A stretch of 64,000 nt of DNA. It comes from Anabaena azotica FACHB-119 (GTDB taxonomy: Bacteria > Cyanobacteriota > Cyanobacteriia > Cyanobacteriales > Nostocaceae). A program made the position numbers and the translations under genes. The DNA lies in assembly GCF_014697625.1 (NCBI RefSeq), contig NZ_JACJSG010000030.1, forward strand, positions 36,377 through 100,376, read 5' to 3'. Under the pieces are notes generated by a model. It did not search any database. It saw only the letters and a program-made list of their open reading frames with translations, and was not told the origin of the DNA. Below, in pieces: positions 9,211-17,502 of this stretch. How positions within the stretch are numbered: position 1 is the first letter of the stretch; every line of letters begins with the position of its first letter.

Positions 9211-9855
9211 ATGCTTATGCGTGTGAAAATTTGCGGTATCACTCAACCACAACAGTCAGTAGCGATCGCTTCTTTAGGCGCAACAGCGCTAGGATTTATC
9301 TGTGTACCATCCTCTCCTCGTTACGTTACCGCCGCACAAATAAGGGCAGCCGTGACACCTTTACCAGAAAATATTGATAAGATTGGCGTTTTTGCCAATA
9401 GTAGTCTTGCCGAAATTACTCAAACAGTTCTTGATTCTGGGTTAACTGGTGTCCAGTTACATGGCGACGAAACCCCAGAATTTTGTGAACAATTACGTGA
9501 ATCTTTACCTCAAGTAGAAATTCTTAAAGCCATGAGAGTACGTAATCTTGAGCATCTAGAACAAGCAATTATTTACACCAAATATATAGATACCTTATTA
9601 CTTGATGCCTACCATCCGCAACAATTAGGCGGTACAGGTCAAACCTTAGATTGGCAGATGTTACAACAATTTACTCCCAGTTGCCCTTGGTTACTAGCTG
9701 GAGGACTCACACCAGACAATGTTTTAGAAGCTTTGAGCCAAGTTAACCCTGATGGAATTGATTTATCTAGCGGTGTCGAACTCCAGCCAGGGGATAAAGA
9801 TTTGGATAAGGTGGCGTTGTTATTTGAGAGGCTAGGGCGAACAGTTAACAGTTAA
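9211..9855 (+). CDS. trpF: Phosphoribosylanthranilate isomerase
   Basis: Converts N-(5'-phosphoribosyl)anthranilate to the ribulose derivative in tryptophan synthesis (TIM barrel). Seen in order: VKICGIT with the catalytic Cys near residue 8, GFICVPSSPRY, IGVFANSS, VQLHGDE, LLDAYHPQQLGGTG with the catalytic Asp, LLAGGLTPDNV and GIDLSSGVE. Length (214 residues) is normal. Start is ATG 9211 or the second ATG 9217. The last residues (TVNS) and the stop codon are written by an STRR repeat that begins inside the gene, so the C-terminus has been replaced or extended by repeat sequence. Confidence 0.95.
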   Translation: MLMRVKICGITQPQQSVAIASLGATALGFICVPSSPRYVTAAQIRAAVTPLPENIDKIGVFANSSLAEITQTVLDSGLTGVQLHGDETPEFCEQLRESLPQVEILKAMRVRNLEHLEQAIIYTKYIDTLLLDAYHPQQLGGTGQTLDWQMLQQFTPSCPWLLAGGLTPDNVLEALSQVNPDGIDLSSGVELQPGDKDLDKVALLFERLGRTVNS

Positions 9856-9913
9856 CAGTTAACAGTTAACAGTTATCAGGTAATGTTCACTGTTCACTGA
9901 TAACTGTTAACTG
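9841..9913. repeat. STRR array (AACAGTT units), invading the trpF 3' end
   Basis: Tandem AACAGTT heptamers followed by degenerate units and the inverse (AACTGTT) units. It supplies the stop codon of trpF and can fold back, so it may also act as the trpF/folE convergent terminator. Confidence 0.8.
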
Positions 9914-9929
9914 ACACACCCAATACCTA

Positions 9930-10643
9930 CTAGAAAGATGCTTGATGACGAACCAAGTTAAAGAACTCTTCTCTAGTTTTGTGTTCTTCTTGGAATACAC
10001 CTAACATGGCACTAGTTACAGTCCAAGAGCCTGGTTTCTGCACACCCCGCATCACCATGCACATATGACTAGCTTCCATGACCACAGCAACACCCTGGGG
10101 TTCCAAAATTGTTTGTACTGCTTCGGCAATTTGGCGAGTTAGCCTTTCTTGTACTTGCAAGCGGCGGGAATACATTTCCACAATCCGGGCTAATTTACTT
10201 AGTCCTACTACTTTCTGGTTAGGGATATAGGCAACGTGCGCTCTGCCCATGAAGGGTAACATATGGTGTTCGCACAAGCTAAAGAAGTTGATATCACGAA
10301 CTAGTACCATCTCGTTATGACCTTCATCAAAGACGGCTCCGTTCAGTAATTCTTCCAGAGATTGGTTATAGCCGCTAGTCAGAAATCGCATTGCTTCTGC
10401 TACGCGCTTCGGTGTTTTCAGTAGACCTTCTCTTTCTGGGTCTTCGCCAACGCCTACTAATATTGACCTGACAGCATTCATCATTTGCTCCATGTGTTCT
10501 TCTGAAGGCGGATGCAGTTCAGGTTCCCTTCCATCGTGGGTGTTGCGGTCGGGTCTGGTGTTGATGGCTTCTGCCAAGTCGGGAATTAAGGGTGATTGAA
10601 AGCGATTTGAACCGTTGGAACCGTTGGAACTAGCGATAGTCAT
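9930..10643 (-). CDS. folE: GTP cyclohydrolase I
   Basis: First enzyme of tetrahydrofolate/pterin synthesis: GTP to 7,8-dihydroneopterin triphosphate. Seen: SLCEHHMLPF (zinc Cys and catalytic His), GRAHVAYIPN, SRRLQVQERLT and EASHMCMVMRGVQKPGS with the second zinc Cys, all in normal order. 237 residues, with an N-terminal 40-50-residue extension of low complexity (NGSNGSN) upstream of the fold. Last gene of a minus-strand series ado-aar-accA-SDR-folE; the 92-bp gap to the SDR gene allows its own promoter. Confidence 0.95.
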   Translation of the reverse strand: MTIASSNGSNGSNRFQSPLIPDLAEAINTRPDRNTHDGREPELHPPSEEHMEQMMNAVRSILVGVGEDPEREGLLKTPKRVAEAMRFLTSGYNQSLEELLNGAVFDEGHNEMVLVRDINFFSLCEHHMLPFMGRAHVAYIPNQKVVGLSKLARIVEMYSRRLQVQERLTRQIAEAVQTILEPQGVAVVMEASHMCMVMRGVQKPGSWTVTSAMLGVFQEEHKTREEFFNLVRHQASF

Positions 10644-10735
10644 GATGTCAGTCTTGGTTATGGTTTGGTCGTTGGTAGTTAGTCATTTGTTATGGGTAAG
10701 CAACAAATAACTGTAGGTAAACAAGGGAAAATTTA

Positions 10736-11461
10736 TTAAAGCGCACCAGCGCTGGGCATAATTGTTAATTCATCAATTACTGCTTGTGGTGGTAACAAGG
10801 CAGTGTGGAGAATTGACTGCGCCACAATTTCCGGGGTAAGCATTTGAGAACGGTCAAAGTCAGCATTTACGGTTTCTGTGTCCCAAAGTTCAGTATTAAC
10901 AGCACCTGGACAAATGGCAGTGACGCGAATGCCGTGAACACGTTCTTCTTGTGCCAAGGTTTGAGAGAGTGTCATTAATCCTGCTTTGCTCACACTATAG
11001 GCTCCCCAGCCAGGAAAAGCTTGTTTTGCAGCAATCGAAGACACATTTATGATTATGCCTGTATGCCGATCGCGCATTTTTGGCAAAATCCCTTTAATAC
11101 ACTCAAAAACACTGGTCAGATTCAAGTTAATTACTTGTTGCCAGTCTGCTAAGGGCGTTTGGCTTAAATTACCCGTATATGCTATTCCGGCACAATTTAC
11201 GAGAATATCTATATCTCCAAAGTCAGTGGCGATCGCTTGTATCTTGTCCTCTACTTGTGATACATCCGCTAAGTCTACACTATACGCTTTAGCTACGACT
11301 CCCGTATGTTTTGTTGCCTCTACTACAGATGCCAATTTCTCTTGGGAACGGCTCACTAACGCCACATCTATTCCTGCTTTCGCAAAAACTAATGCCGTTG
11401 CTTTGCCAATTCCACTGCTTGCCCCAGTAATCAGAGCGCGTCGTTTCTGCTCCAAACTCAT
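10736..11461 (-). CDS. Short-chain dehydrogenase/reductase (FabG-like)
   Basis: 241-residue classical SDR, NAD(P)H-dependent. Seen: TGASSGIGKA cofactor loop at residues 13-22, NCAGIAY near 90, the catalytic Ser in NVSSIAA near 142, YSVSK with the catalytic Tyr and Lys near 155-159, and CPGAVNT afterwards. Substrate is not given by the sequence; 3-oxoacyl-ACP reductase-like activity is possible because it lies beside accA and the alkane genes, but it may equally be a general SDR. Start ATG 11461. Confidence 0.9.
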   Translation of the reverse strand: MSLEQKRRALITGASSGIGKATALVFAKAGIDVALVSRSQEKLASVVEATKHTGVVAKAYSVDLADVSQVEDKIQAIATDFGDIDILVNCAGIAYTGNLSQTPLADWQQVINLNLTSVFECIKGILPKMRDRHTGIIINVSSIAAKQAFPGWGAYSVSKAGLMTLSQTLAQEERVHGIRVTAICPGAVNTELWDTETVNADFDRSQMLTPEIVAQSILHTALLPPQAVIDELTIMPSAGAL

Positions 11462-11940
11462 GCTTTCTCCCAGTCTTTAGGCAGTTTTGCAAGCCCTTGC
11501 CACCCAATTATCGAAATTTTTTGACTCAAGAAGATTAAGTTTAGCTTAAATTTCGATGATATTCCCTGACAAATGCTATTATTTTTTGTTATTATTAGCG
11601 TTCTATCCAATTTTATTTTGCATAATAATGATACTTGCTAGTCTAGAAACTAGCTAGATGATTACAATTAACTAGCAAATACTTTGACATTGCCACGCAT
11701 CTACATTAGGTGGCTTGTTTAAACATAAATACCTGTGGCTGAGAAGATTGTTAAAAATCTTTAAGTTACCACAGGTAATTATAACACTGCTTTTCCAGAA
11801 TAAGTCAATTAGGGGAATTATTAAAAAGAAATTCTCTTCCTTGGGATTGTTGACAGTTGACTAGGGCAGAGAATAGAGAGATATACACAGGGGACAGGCG
11901 GGAAAGGTGTTTGGTACGAACTCAGCAATCAGCAATCTCC
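11462..11940. other. Intergenic region, 479 bp, with a nested hairpin
   Basis: Between the SDR gene and accA. AT-rich. The notable structure is at 11730-11777: TACCTGTGG and CCACAGGTA enclose an inner hairpin AAGATT/AATCTT. It could be the accA terminator or part of the SDR leader. Nothing else recognised. Confidence 0.5.
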
Positions 11941-12924
11941 CTATGAATGAGTAACTTCTGCAAACACACCTATTTTACGGAACTTATCGTAACGCAGTTG
12001 GCGACGTTCTTGAGGTGTTAGGCGGTTGAGTTCTTCTAGATTATCTAACAGAGCTTGTTTTAGGGTTGTAGCGGCTGTTAGGGGGTCAGAATGAGCGCCA
12101 CCAATGGGTTCAGGGAGAATTTGGTCAATAATACCTAAATTTTTGAGGTCGTGGGAGACGATTTTTAAGGCGACGGCTGCTTGGGGGGCTTTGCTAGCGT
12201 CTTTCCAGAGAATTGCGGCGCAGGCTTCGGGGGTAGCTACGGTATAAACAGCGTGTTCAAACATTAAGAGGCGATCGCCTACACCAATACCCAAAGCACC
12301 GCCAGAACCACCTTCACCGATGACGGTGCAGATAATTGGCACATCTAGGGAAAACATCTCCCGGAGATTATAGGCGATCGCTTCCCCTGCTCCTTGCCGT
12401 TCCGCTACCACTGTGGGTAGAGCGCCTGGGGTATCGATAAATGTTAAAATTGGCATCCTAAATTTATTGGCGTGTTCCATCAGCCGCATGGCTTTACGAT
12501 AGCCGCCAGGGGTTGCCATGCCAAAATTGCGGGCTATATTATCTTTGGTATCCCGTCCTTTTTGATGACCCAACATCACCACAGGTTGACCGCTTAACCG
12601 CGCCACACCACCAATTAAAGCTGGATCATCACCGCCACAGCGATCGCCATGCAACTCCATCCATTCATCACTAATGGCTTGGATGTAATCAAGAGTGCTA
12701 GGGCGACGGGGATGACGCGCTACTTGTAGTCGTTGGGCTGGGGATAGGGTGCTAAAAATTTCCTCACGCAACTGCATAGCGCGTGTTTCTAGCTTGCGAA
12801 TTTCCCCAGACACATCTACGCCATTTTCCTCTGCCAATTGCCGAATTTGATCAATTCGGTTTGCCAGTTCTGCTAGTGGCTTTTCAAAATCCAACAGTAG
12901 TGGTTTACGCTCAGTTGTAGCCAT
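11941..12924 (-). CDS. accA: Acetyl-CoA carboxylase carboxyltransferase subunit alpha
   Basis: Cytoplasmic AccA, which with AccD transfers the carboxyl group from biotin to acetyl-CoA to make malonyl-CoA, the first step of fatty acid synthesis. Seen: LLDFEKPLAELANRI at the N-terminus, HPRRPSTLDYI, GDRCGGDDPALIGG, VMLGHQKGRDTKDN, NFGMATPGGYRKA, FIDTPGA and GEGGSGGALGIGVGD, all typical. 327 residues is normal. It lies downstream of aar, so precursor supply and alkane synthesis genes are neighbours, an arrangement I know from other cyanobacteria. Confidence 0.96.
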   Translation of the reverse strand: MATTERKPLLLDFEKPLAELANRIDQIRQLAEENGVDVSGEIRKLETRAMQLREEIFSTLSPAQRLQVARHPRRPSTLDYIQAISDEWMELHGDRCGGDDPALIGGVARLSGQPVVMLGHQKGRDTKDNIARNFGMATPGGYRKAMRLMEHANKFRMPILTFIDTPGALPTVVAERQGAGEAIAYNLREMFSLDVPIICTVIGEGGSGGALGIGVGDRLLMFEHAVYTVATPEACAAILWKDASKAPQAAVALKIVSHDLKNLGIIDQILPEPIGGAHSDPLTAATTLKQALLDNLEELNRLTPQERRQLRYDKFRKIGVFAEVTHS

Positions 12925-12934
12925 AGTTAGGGAT

Positions 12935-13080
12935 GAGGTATTAGAGATCGGGTATTAGGGATGAGGGAGATGAGGGAGGTGAGGGAGATGAGGGGGATGA
13001 AGGAGAAGAGGGAGACAAAGTAACTATTGATTTTTTTCTACTTCCCTATCTCCCCCTACTCCCCCCACTTCCTCATCTCT
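12935..13080. repeat. Low-complexity GAGGGAGAT repeat with inverse copy
   Basis: Between accA and aar: imperfect tandem GAGGGAGAT-like units on one side and their complement (CTCCCC-rich) on the other, about 50 bp apart. It can form a long imperfect hairpin in the transcript and might attenuate accA expression from the aar side. Confidence 0.65.
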
Positions 13081-13093
13081 CTTTTCCCAGTAC

Positions 13094-14113
13094 CTAGACT
13101 AGCAGTGGTCTAAACCCATGTTTTACTGATGCTTGACCAATCTGCTCCATTTTGTCTACGGTAATCTGATTACGCCCCCAAGAAAAGTTCGTGTACAACT
13201 TCTCAAATTCTAAGAGCATAGATTCCGCAAAACAAGCAAATAACTGGCGTGCCGGCACATCCATATTGACTATTTGCATAATTTTCCAGTCAATATCCAG
13301 CGAATGTTCTACAATACCACCATTTAGCACATAAACGCCAGGATGCTGAATTTTTGTCCCTAAATTTTTCGGATAGCCACCATCAATGAGAAGACAAGGC
13401 TGCTTCAAAACTGTAGGATCGATTTCCACACCTTTAGGCATACTGGCTACCCAGACTACAATATCAGCTTGAGGCAGCGCTTCATCTAAGCTCATAATTT
13501 TGCCGCGTCCGAGTTCGGCTTGCAACTCTTGCAGACGTTCTTGGTTCCGAGCGATTAACAGCAGTTCTTTGACATCAGTTTTGGCATCCAGCCAGCGAGT
13601 AACGGCGCTACCAATGTCACCAGTAGCGCCACATATGGCGACTGTTGCTTGGGAAAGTTCTATGCCGAGTTGTTTTGATGCTTGTTCTACCTGCCGACAA
13701 ATAATATAGGCTGTGTGAGTGTTGCCTGTAGTGAAGCGTTCAAACTCTAACTTAACATTGCGGACTTGGCTGAACTGCTCCAATTTAAAGTTTTCAAAGA
13801 TGATGGAGGAGAAACCACCCAAGGCTGTAATATTGATGCCATGCTTTTGTGCATGAGCCATAGCATTGAGAACTTTGCGGGTTGCGGCTTTAATCCGGCG
13901 AGTTGCTAGCATCTCCGGTAAAAAGCAAGACTCTACATACTTGCCTTCAATTACCTCTCCAGTAATGCTGGTAACTTTAATGTGATCAACTATCTGCGGT
14001 GGGGCGCTGCACCAAAAATCTAGCCCTTGGTCGGCGTATTCGGGGTATCCCAGTTCTTGAGCTACCGCTTGAGCGTGTTCTAGACTTGTTAAATGTCCAA
14101 TTAGACCAAACAT
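13094..14113 (-). CDS. aar: Long-chain acyl-[acyl-carrier-protein] reductase
   Basis: Reduces fatty acyl-ACP to fatty aldehyde with NADPH, the first step of cyanobacterial alkane synthesis. 339 residues, the normal size. Seen: MFGLIGHLTSLEHAQ at the N-terminus, the cofactor loop AICGATGDIGSAV near residues 155-167, LLIDGGYPKNL, and the conserved Cys of FACFAE near residue 295, the likely acyl-thioester site. Start ATG 14113. It lies downstream of the ado gene on the same strand, 386 bp apart, and upstream of accA. The two enzymes are known to interact and channel the aldehyde. Confidence 0.96.
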   Translation of the reverse strand: MFGLIGHLTSLEHAQAVAQELGYPEYADQGLDFWCSAPPQIVDHIKVTSITGEVIEGKYVESCFLPEMLATRRIKAATRKVLNAMAHAQKHGINITALGGFSSIIFENFKLEQFSQVRNVKLEFERFTTGNTHTAYIICRQVEQASKQLGIELSQATVAICGATGDIGSAVTRWLDAKTDVKELLLIARNQERLQELQAELGRGKIMSLDEALPQADIVVWVASMPKGVEIDPTVLKQPCLLIDGGYPKNLGTKIQHPGVYVLNGGIVEHSLDIDWKIMQIVNMDVPARQLFACFAESMLLEFEKLYTNFSWGRNQITVDKMEQIGQASVKHGFRPLLV

Positions 14114-14499
14114 GGAATGATATATTAAGCGTGTGGCTTGGCGAATGCGTACAATCAGTTAGTAATATCAAGTTTGGCTAATTACTTATAATATGGTTGT
14201 TTTGGTCGGTAATAGGTAATAGCTAATAGGTGAGTCCAGTCCTGTAGGCGGGTTTCCCGCGCCCTGGGAACTGGCGAACCCGGAGGGTAATTGTTTTGAG
14301 CCATTACCGATTACCGATTACCAATTACCAACCCCAAAAATATGATAAGTGTTTAAGCGAACCTGATATAAGAGATAATACCTAACTCTTAAAAATACTA
14401 TAGAAAGTGTCAGCGTCATCAAGTACTCTAGGTTTGTAGTAAGCACTTCAGTGCTGAGAAATGCAGGACTAAAGTCCTTACTACAAACAAAGGCACTAT
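14114..14499. other. Intergenic region between ado and aar, with repeats
   Basis: 386 bp. Holds the aar upstream region, a repeat near 14200-14335 in which GGTAATAG units face ATTACCGATTACC units around a GGCGGGTTTCCCGC block, and the palindromic element at 14432-14488. The gap suggests aar has its own promoter. Confidence 0.6.
14432..14488. repeat. Family H palindromic element, copy 1
   Basis: 57 bp bounded by GTTTGTAGTAAG and CTTACTACAAAC, with an inner GGACTAAAGTCC palindrome. It sits right after the ado stop and may serve as its terminator. Related copies at 27618-27671 and 50082-50115, also between genes. Confidence 0.75.
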
Positions 14500-15195
14500 T
14501 TATGCTGCTTTAAGTCCATGAGCTGACAAACGCATAATCTCTCTAGTAGTAAAGCCAATGTTGCCCAAAGCCTCGCCATACTGAATCATAAAGTCTTCAA
14601 CTAGGGCTTCTTTTTCCATAGCTAAGATTGCAGCATCTTGCTCGACTTGATTGAGCATTTTCCAGACTATGGGGAGGTTTTGACTATTCGCTGCTTCTAA
14701 TTCTGCTTTTGATGCGGCAAAATTTTTCTGTAACCAAACCTCGCCGAAGTTGAGGTGACTGTATTCATCTTTAACTACACCCTCAGTAATTTTCCGGGCA
14801 AAGTCGTCAGCCACGGGGATGTAGATGTTGTAGGCGGCGATCGCAAAACATTCGATAATCAAAGACTGAATCAACAGGCAAGTTACAACTTTACCTTCAG
14901 CCGCCGCTTTTTGGAAGTTACCGTGCAGTCCGGCAAAAAACTCTTTAGCAAACTGCATATCTGGGGCTACTTCTAAGTTCTTCCCACAAGCTTCAAAGCC
15001 TTTTTTGTGGCGGCTTTCCATCTTCGATAGCCGAATTAAGTCTTCTTTGTGTTCTGGCAGCAGTTGGGCTAGTTGGATATAGTTTTCGTAGGCTTCTTGT
15101 TCACCTTCAATGACGATCGCATTGATACGACTATAGGCATCTTTATATTTTTCGCTCTTGAAATCAATTTCTAAATCTGCTGCGACCTGCTGCAT
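14500..15195 (-). CDS. ado: Aldehyde-deformylating oxygenase
   Basis: Non-haem di-iron enzyme that turns fatty aldehydes (Cn) into alkanes (Cn-1) and formate. 231 residues, normal. Seen: the ferritin-like four-helix pattern with carboxylate/His ligands in IEGEQEAYENY, ESRHKKGFE, QSLIIECFAIAAYNIY and VVKDEYSHLNFGE. Start ATG 15195 with AGGAG-like sequence upstream. With aar it forms the complete two-step alkane pathway; products are normally heptadecane and related hydrocarbons that sit in membranes. Confidence 0.97.
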   Translation of the reverse strand: MQQVAADLEIDFKSEKYKDAYSRINAIVIEGEQEAYENYIQLAQLLPEHKEDLIRLSKMESRHKKGFEACGKNLEVAPDMQFAKEFFAGLHGNFQKAAAEGKVVTCLLIQSLIIECFAIAAYNIYIPVADDFARKITEGVVKDEYSHLNFGEVWLQKNFAASKAELEAANSQNLPIVWKMLNQVEQDAAILAMEKEALVEDFMIQYGEALGNIGFTTREIMRLSAHGLKAA

Positions 15196-15372
15196 GATAT
15201 CTTTACTCCTGTAACCTGAATTATTTGATACCAGACTTTAATTTACCCTATGAATTTAGGGTAATACTGATTGTTGTTTAATTTTACTTAACAAATGCCT
15301 ATGTTATAGATTAGCTGTTGGTGGTGTCTTTATTACTACTACTAAAGAAACAAGTGCTTGGCTATTTAACTC

Positions 15373-16200
15373 ATGTCCAAACTAAACTGGAATTGGAAAT
15401 CTGCTGATTTTTGGAGTCTAGCAGCACTACTGCTGGGGGCATTCATTGTGTTATTGCCACTGTTTGTGGTCTTTCTCACTTCCTTTGCACCTCCAGGTTC
15501 AAGTATAGAACTTTTACCTAAAAATAATTGGTCTTTAGCAAATTACCGCGATGCTTGGCAACGAGGTAAGTTTTTGTTGGCATTTGCTAATTCTACCTTG
15601 GTAGCGATCGCAGTGACGGCATTTCAAATTCTGACTTCGGCTTTGGCGGGTTACGCTTTGGCAAGGTTGAAATTCCGGGGTAGGCAAGTGATACTTTTAG
15701 TTATCTTAGCGACTCTCATCATCCCCTTTCAATTATTGGTGATACCCATCTTTTTGTTGTTGAAGTGGGGACACCTCATTAACACCTACGGAGCGCTAAT
15801 TTTACCAACGGCTGTGAATGGCTTTGGCATTTTCCTCTTACGTCAATATTTCCAGACAATTCCCGTAGAGTTGGAAGAAGCCGCAACTATCGATGGAGCC
15901 AACCGACTACAAATTTTATGGCAAATCATGTTACCCTTAGCCCGTCCGGCTTTGGTGACGCTGTTTCTGTTCACATTCATCGGCGAATGGAATGATTTAT
16001 TCAAACCCCTAGTATTTACTACAAGACCAGAATTAAGAACAGTCCAGCTAGCCTTGGCAGAGTTTCAGGAACAGTTTACCAATAACTGGCCTTTGATGAT
16101 GGCAGCAGTCACCATTGCTACTGTACCTGTGATGGTGCTATTTCTCATCGGTCAGCGTCAGTTTATCCGGGGTATTGCTACTACTGGGATTAAGAATTAG
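15373..16200 (+). CDS. Carbohydrate ABC transporter permease (MalG/UgpE type)
   Basis: 275-residue inner-membrane permease with six predicted helices. Seen: LLPLFVVFLTSFAPPGS after helix 1 and the EAA loop EEAATIDGANRLQILWQIMLP near residues 175-195, which contacts the ATPase. This is the pattern of the second permease of sugar or glycerol-phosphate importers (CUT1 family). The usual partners (binding protein, MalF-type permease, ATPase) are not adjacent, so it must work with subunits encoded elsewhere. Start ATG 15373. Confidence 0.9.
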   Translation: MSKLNWNWKSADFWSLAALLLGAFIVLLPLFVVFLTSFAPPGSSIELLPKNNWSLANYRDAWQRGKFLLAFANSTLVAIAVTAFQILTSALAGYALARLKFRGRQVILLVILATLIIPFQLLVIPIFLLLKWGHLINTYGALILPTAVNGFGIFLLRQYFQTIPVELEEAATIDGANRLQILWQIMLPLARPALVTLFLFTFIGEWNDLFKPLVFTTRPELRTVQLALAEFQEQFTNNWPLMMAAVTIATVPVMVLFLIGQRQFIRGIATTGIKN

Positions 16201-16509
16201 GGAGTGGGGAAGCAGGGGAGAAAAAATAATGACTTATCACTAAATTAAGTAAATTTTCTTAAATAAATGTATTATTTCATGACTTCGATTAGTTAATTAC
16301 TGAGTTTATGAAAAAATAAGCTGAGTCAGCTAGTATCTGACTTTTCACGGGATCTAAAAGACCCCTCTCCAAACCTCTCCCCTACAAGGAGAGAGGCTTT
16401 AATTGCTCCCCCTTCCCTTGTAGGGAAGGGGGCTGGGGGGTTAGGTCTGTCGTTAACTTTTCCACATGACGTGAAAAGTCAGAGCTAGTATCCATCAAGG
16501 ATAAAATTC
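16201..16509. other. Upstream region of the first chimeric gene, with inserted C element
   Basis: Contains a copy of the sequence also found at about 17371-17502 upstream of the second chimeric gene (TTATGAAAAAATAAGCTGAG and AGCTAGTATCCATCAAGG), but here split by the family C element at 16337-16482. Confidence 0.75.
16337..16482. mobile_element. Family C non-autonomous element with 9-bp target duplication
   Basis: 146 bp, terminal inverted repeats CTGACTTTTCACG / CGTGAAAAGTCAG (13 bp, perfect). Flanked by AGCTAGTAT on both sides (16328-16336 and 16483-16491). The paralogous upstream region at 17476-17484 has a single AGCTAGTAT, i.e. the empty site. The interior is a CTCTCC / GGAGAG palindromic repeat with no ORF. 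Confidence 0.9.
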
Positions 16510-17025
16510 ATGGATTCCTACAACAAACAACAACCACAAACAGAGATTGGTAAAAAATTAGTGGATATTGATGCCAATATTGTGAGCAGAAATAATGTGA
16601 GTAAACTTTCGGTTTGTATTCCTACTTTAGCAGTTGCGATCGCCAGCACATTAACTTTGGTTTCAAACTGTGCTTTAGCTCAAATTGTTCAGGAAAATAG
16701 ATTACCTAATCATTCTGGCATTACTACACAAAATCATATTTCTATTGCAGGCAACAATAGAACCGGAGACAACCTTTCCTATAATTCTGGGGTTGTTTCC
16801 CTACCTCAAGGAATTACGGGTGAATTTAACAATACTGTAGAGGCGAAAAATATTGTGAGCCGCGCTATTGGGAATTTTGTTAATACATCAGTAGATAATT
16901 CTCTAGGAAATCACAATACATCAAGTGGTGATTTAAGAGAACAAGCTAACCATCAATTAAACGTAAAATATCCTATAAAAGTAGCTGGCTGCGTTATGAC
17001 TCCTCAAGGTACAATATGTGATTAA
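16510..17025 (+). CDS. Chimeric short protein: peptide ends around a TPS-exoprotein N-terminal segment, copy 1
   Basis: 171 residues in three parts. (1) Residues 1-19, MDSYNKQQPQTEIGKKLVD, match the N-terminus of the 82-residue peptide at 18573. (2) Residues about 28-118 match the signal peptide and start of the TPS domain of the exoprotein at 19158 (AVAIASTLTLVSNCALAQ, then LPQGITGEFNN). (3) The C-terminus, EQANHQLN followed by VAGCVMTPQGTICD, matches the end of the same peptide. The TPS domain is much too short to be a working exoprotein. Start ATG 16510, preceded by AAGGAT. I do not recognise a described family; function unknown. The copy at 17503 keeps the same architecture. Confidence 0.75.
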   Translation: MDSYNKQQPQTEIGKKLVDIDANIVSRNNVSKLSVCIPTLAVAIASTLTLVSNCALAQIVQENRLPNHSGITTQNHISIAGNNRTGDNLSYNSGVVSLPQGITGEFNNTVEAKNIVSRAIGNFVNTSVDNSLGNHNTSSGDLREQANHQLNVKYPIKVAGCVMTPQGTICD

Positions 17026-17040
17026 AATGTTAACTTAAAC

Positions 17041-17204
17041 TATAGCGGTTCTCGGTCTAGTGAAGTACAATTTTAACCTCTCTCCAAACCTCTCTCCTAA
17101 AAGGAGAGAGGCTTTGAATTGTTCCCCCTTCCCGCTTCGGGAAGGGGGTTAGGGGGTTAGGTCTATTTGCATACCTGTACCTCACTAGATTGAAAATGGC
17201 TATA
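17041..17204. repeat. Family C' repeat, copy 1
   Basis: Ends TATAGCGGTTCTCGGTCTAG and the imperfect inverse CTAGATTGAAAATGGCTATA; inside are CTCTCC/GGAGAG and CCCCCTTCCC/GGGAAGGGGG blocks. An interrupted copy in the opposite orientation lies at 41652-42049. Confidence 0.8.
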
Positions 17205-17230
17205 AATGGGCATTTAGTAATAAAATCTTG

Positions 17231-17347
17231 TAGTGGCGTGGCAAGGCTAAAATGTAGCATTATTTCTTTCTTGTGGGATGGGCATCTTGCCCGTCCGGTG
17301 CAGGCAAGATGCCTACACCACAATATTTATTTTTATTGCACTACTTT
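17231..17347. repeat. Family A repeat, single unit (third core type)
   Basis: Opens TAGTGGCGTGGCAAGGCTAA; its core carries GGCATCTTGCCCGTCC and its near-inverse. The right end is degraded after TTGCACTA. The same core occurs in the second unit at 22929-23063. Confidence 0.75.
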
Positions 17348-17502
17348 ATTATTGGGGAGTAGGGGAGAAAAACTGATGACTTAATTACTAGATTAAGTAA
17401 ATTTCTCTAAAATTATATATTAAATTTTAACAGAAATGAGTTAATTACTTAGTTTATGAAAAAATAAGCTGAGTAAGCTAGTATCCATCAAGGATAAAAT
17501 TC

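Larger units (their letters stand above)
17026..17502. other. Intergenic region with C' and A repeats
   Basis: 477 bp between the two chimeric genes: a C'-type repeat (17041-17204), a single family A unit (17231-17347), then the duplicated upstream region of the second chimeric gene (about 17371-17502). Confidence 0.8.

Noticed and set aside
11049..11480. 143-codon ORF antisense to the SDR gene
   Set aside because: Mirror frame of a well-conserved SDR with normal codon pattern on the other strand.
17057..17323. ORF on the minus strand across C' and A repeats
   Set aside because: Lies entirely in repeats and has no protein-like features.
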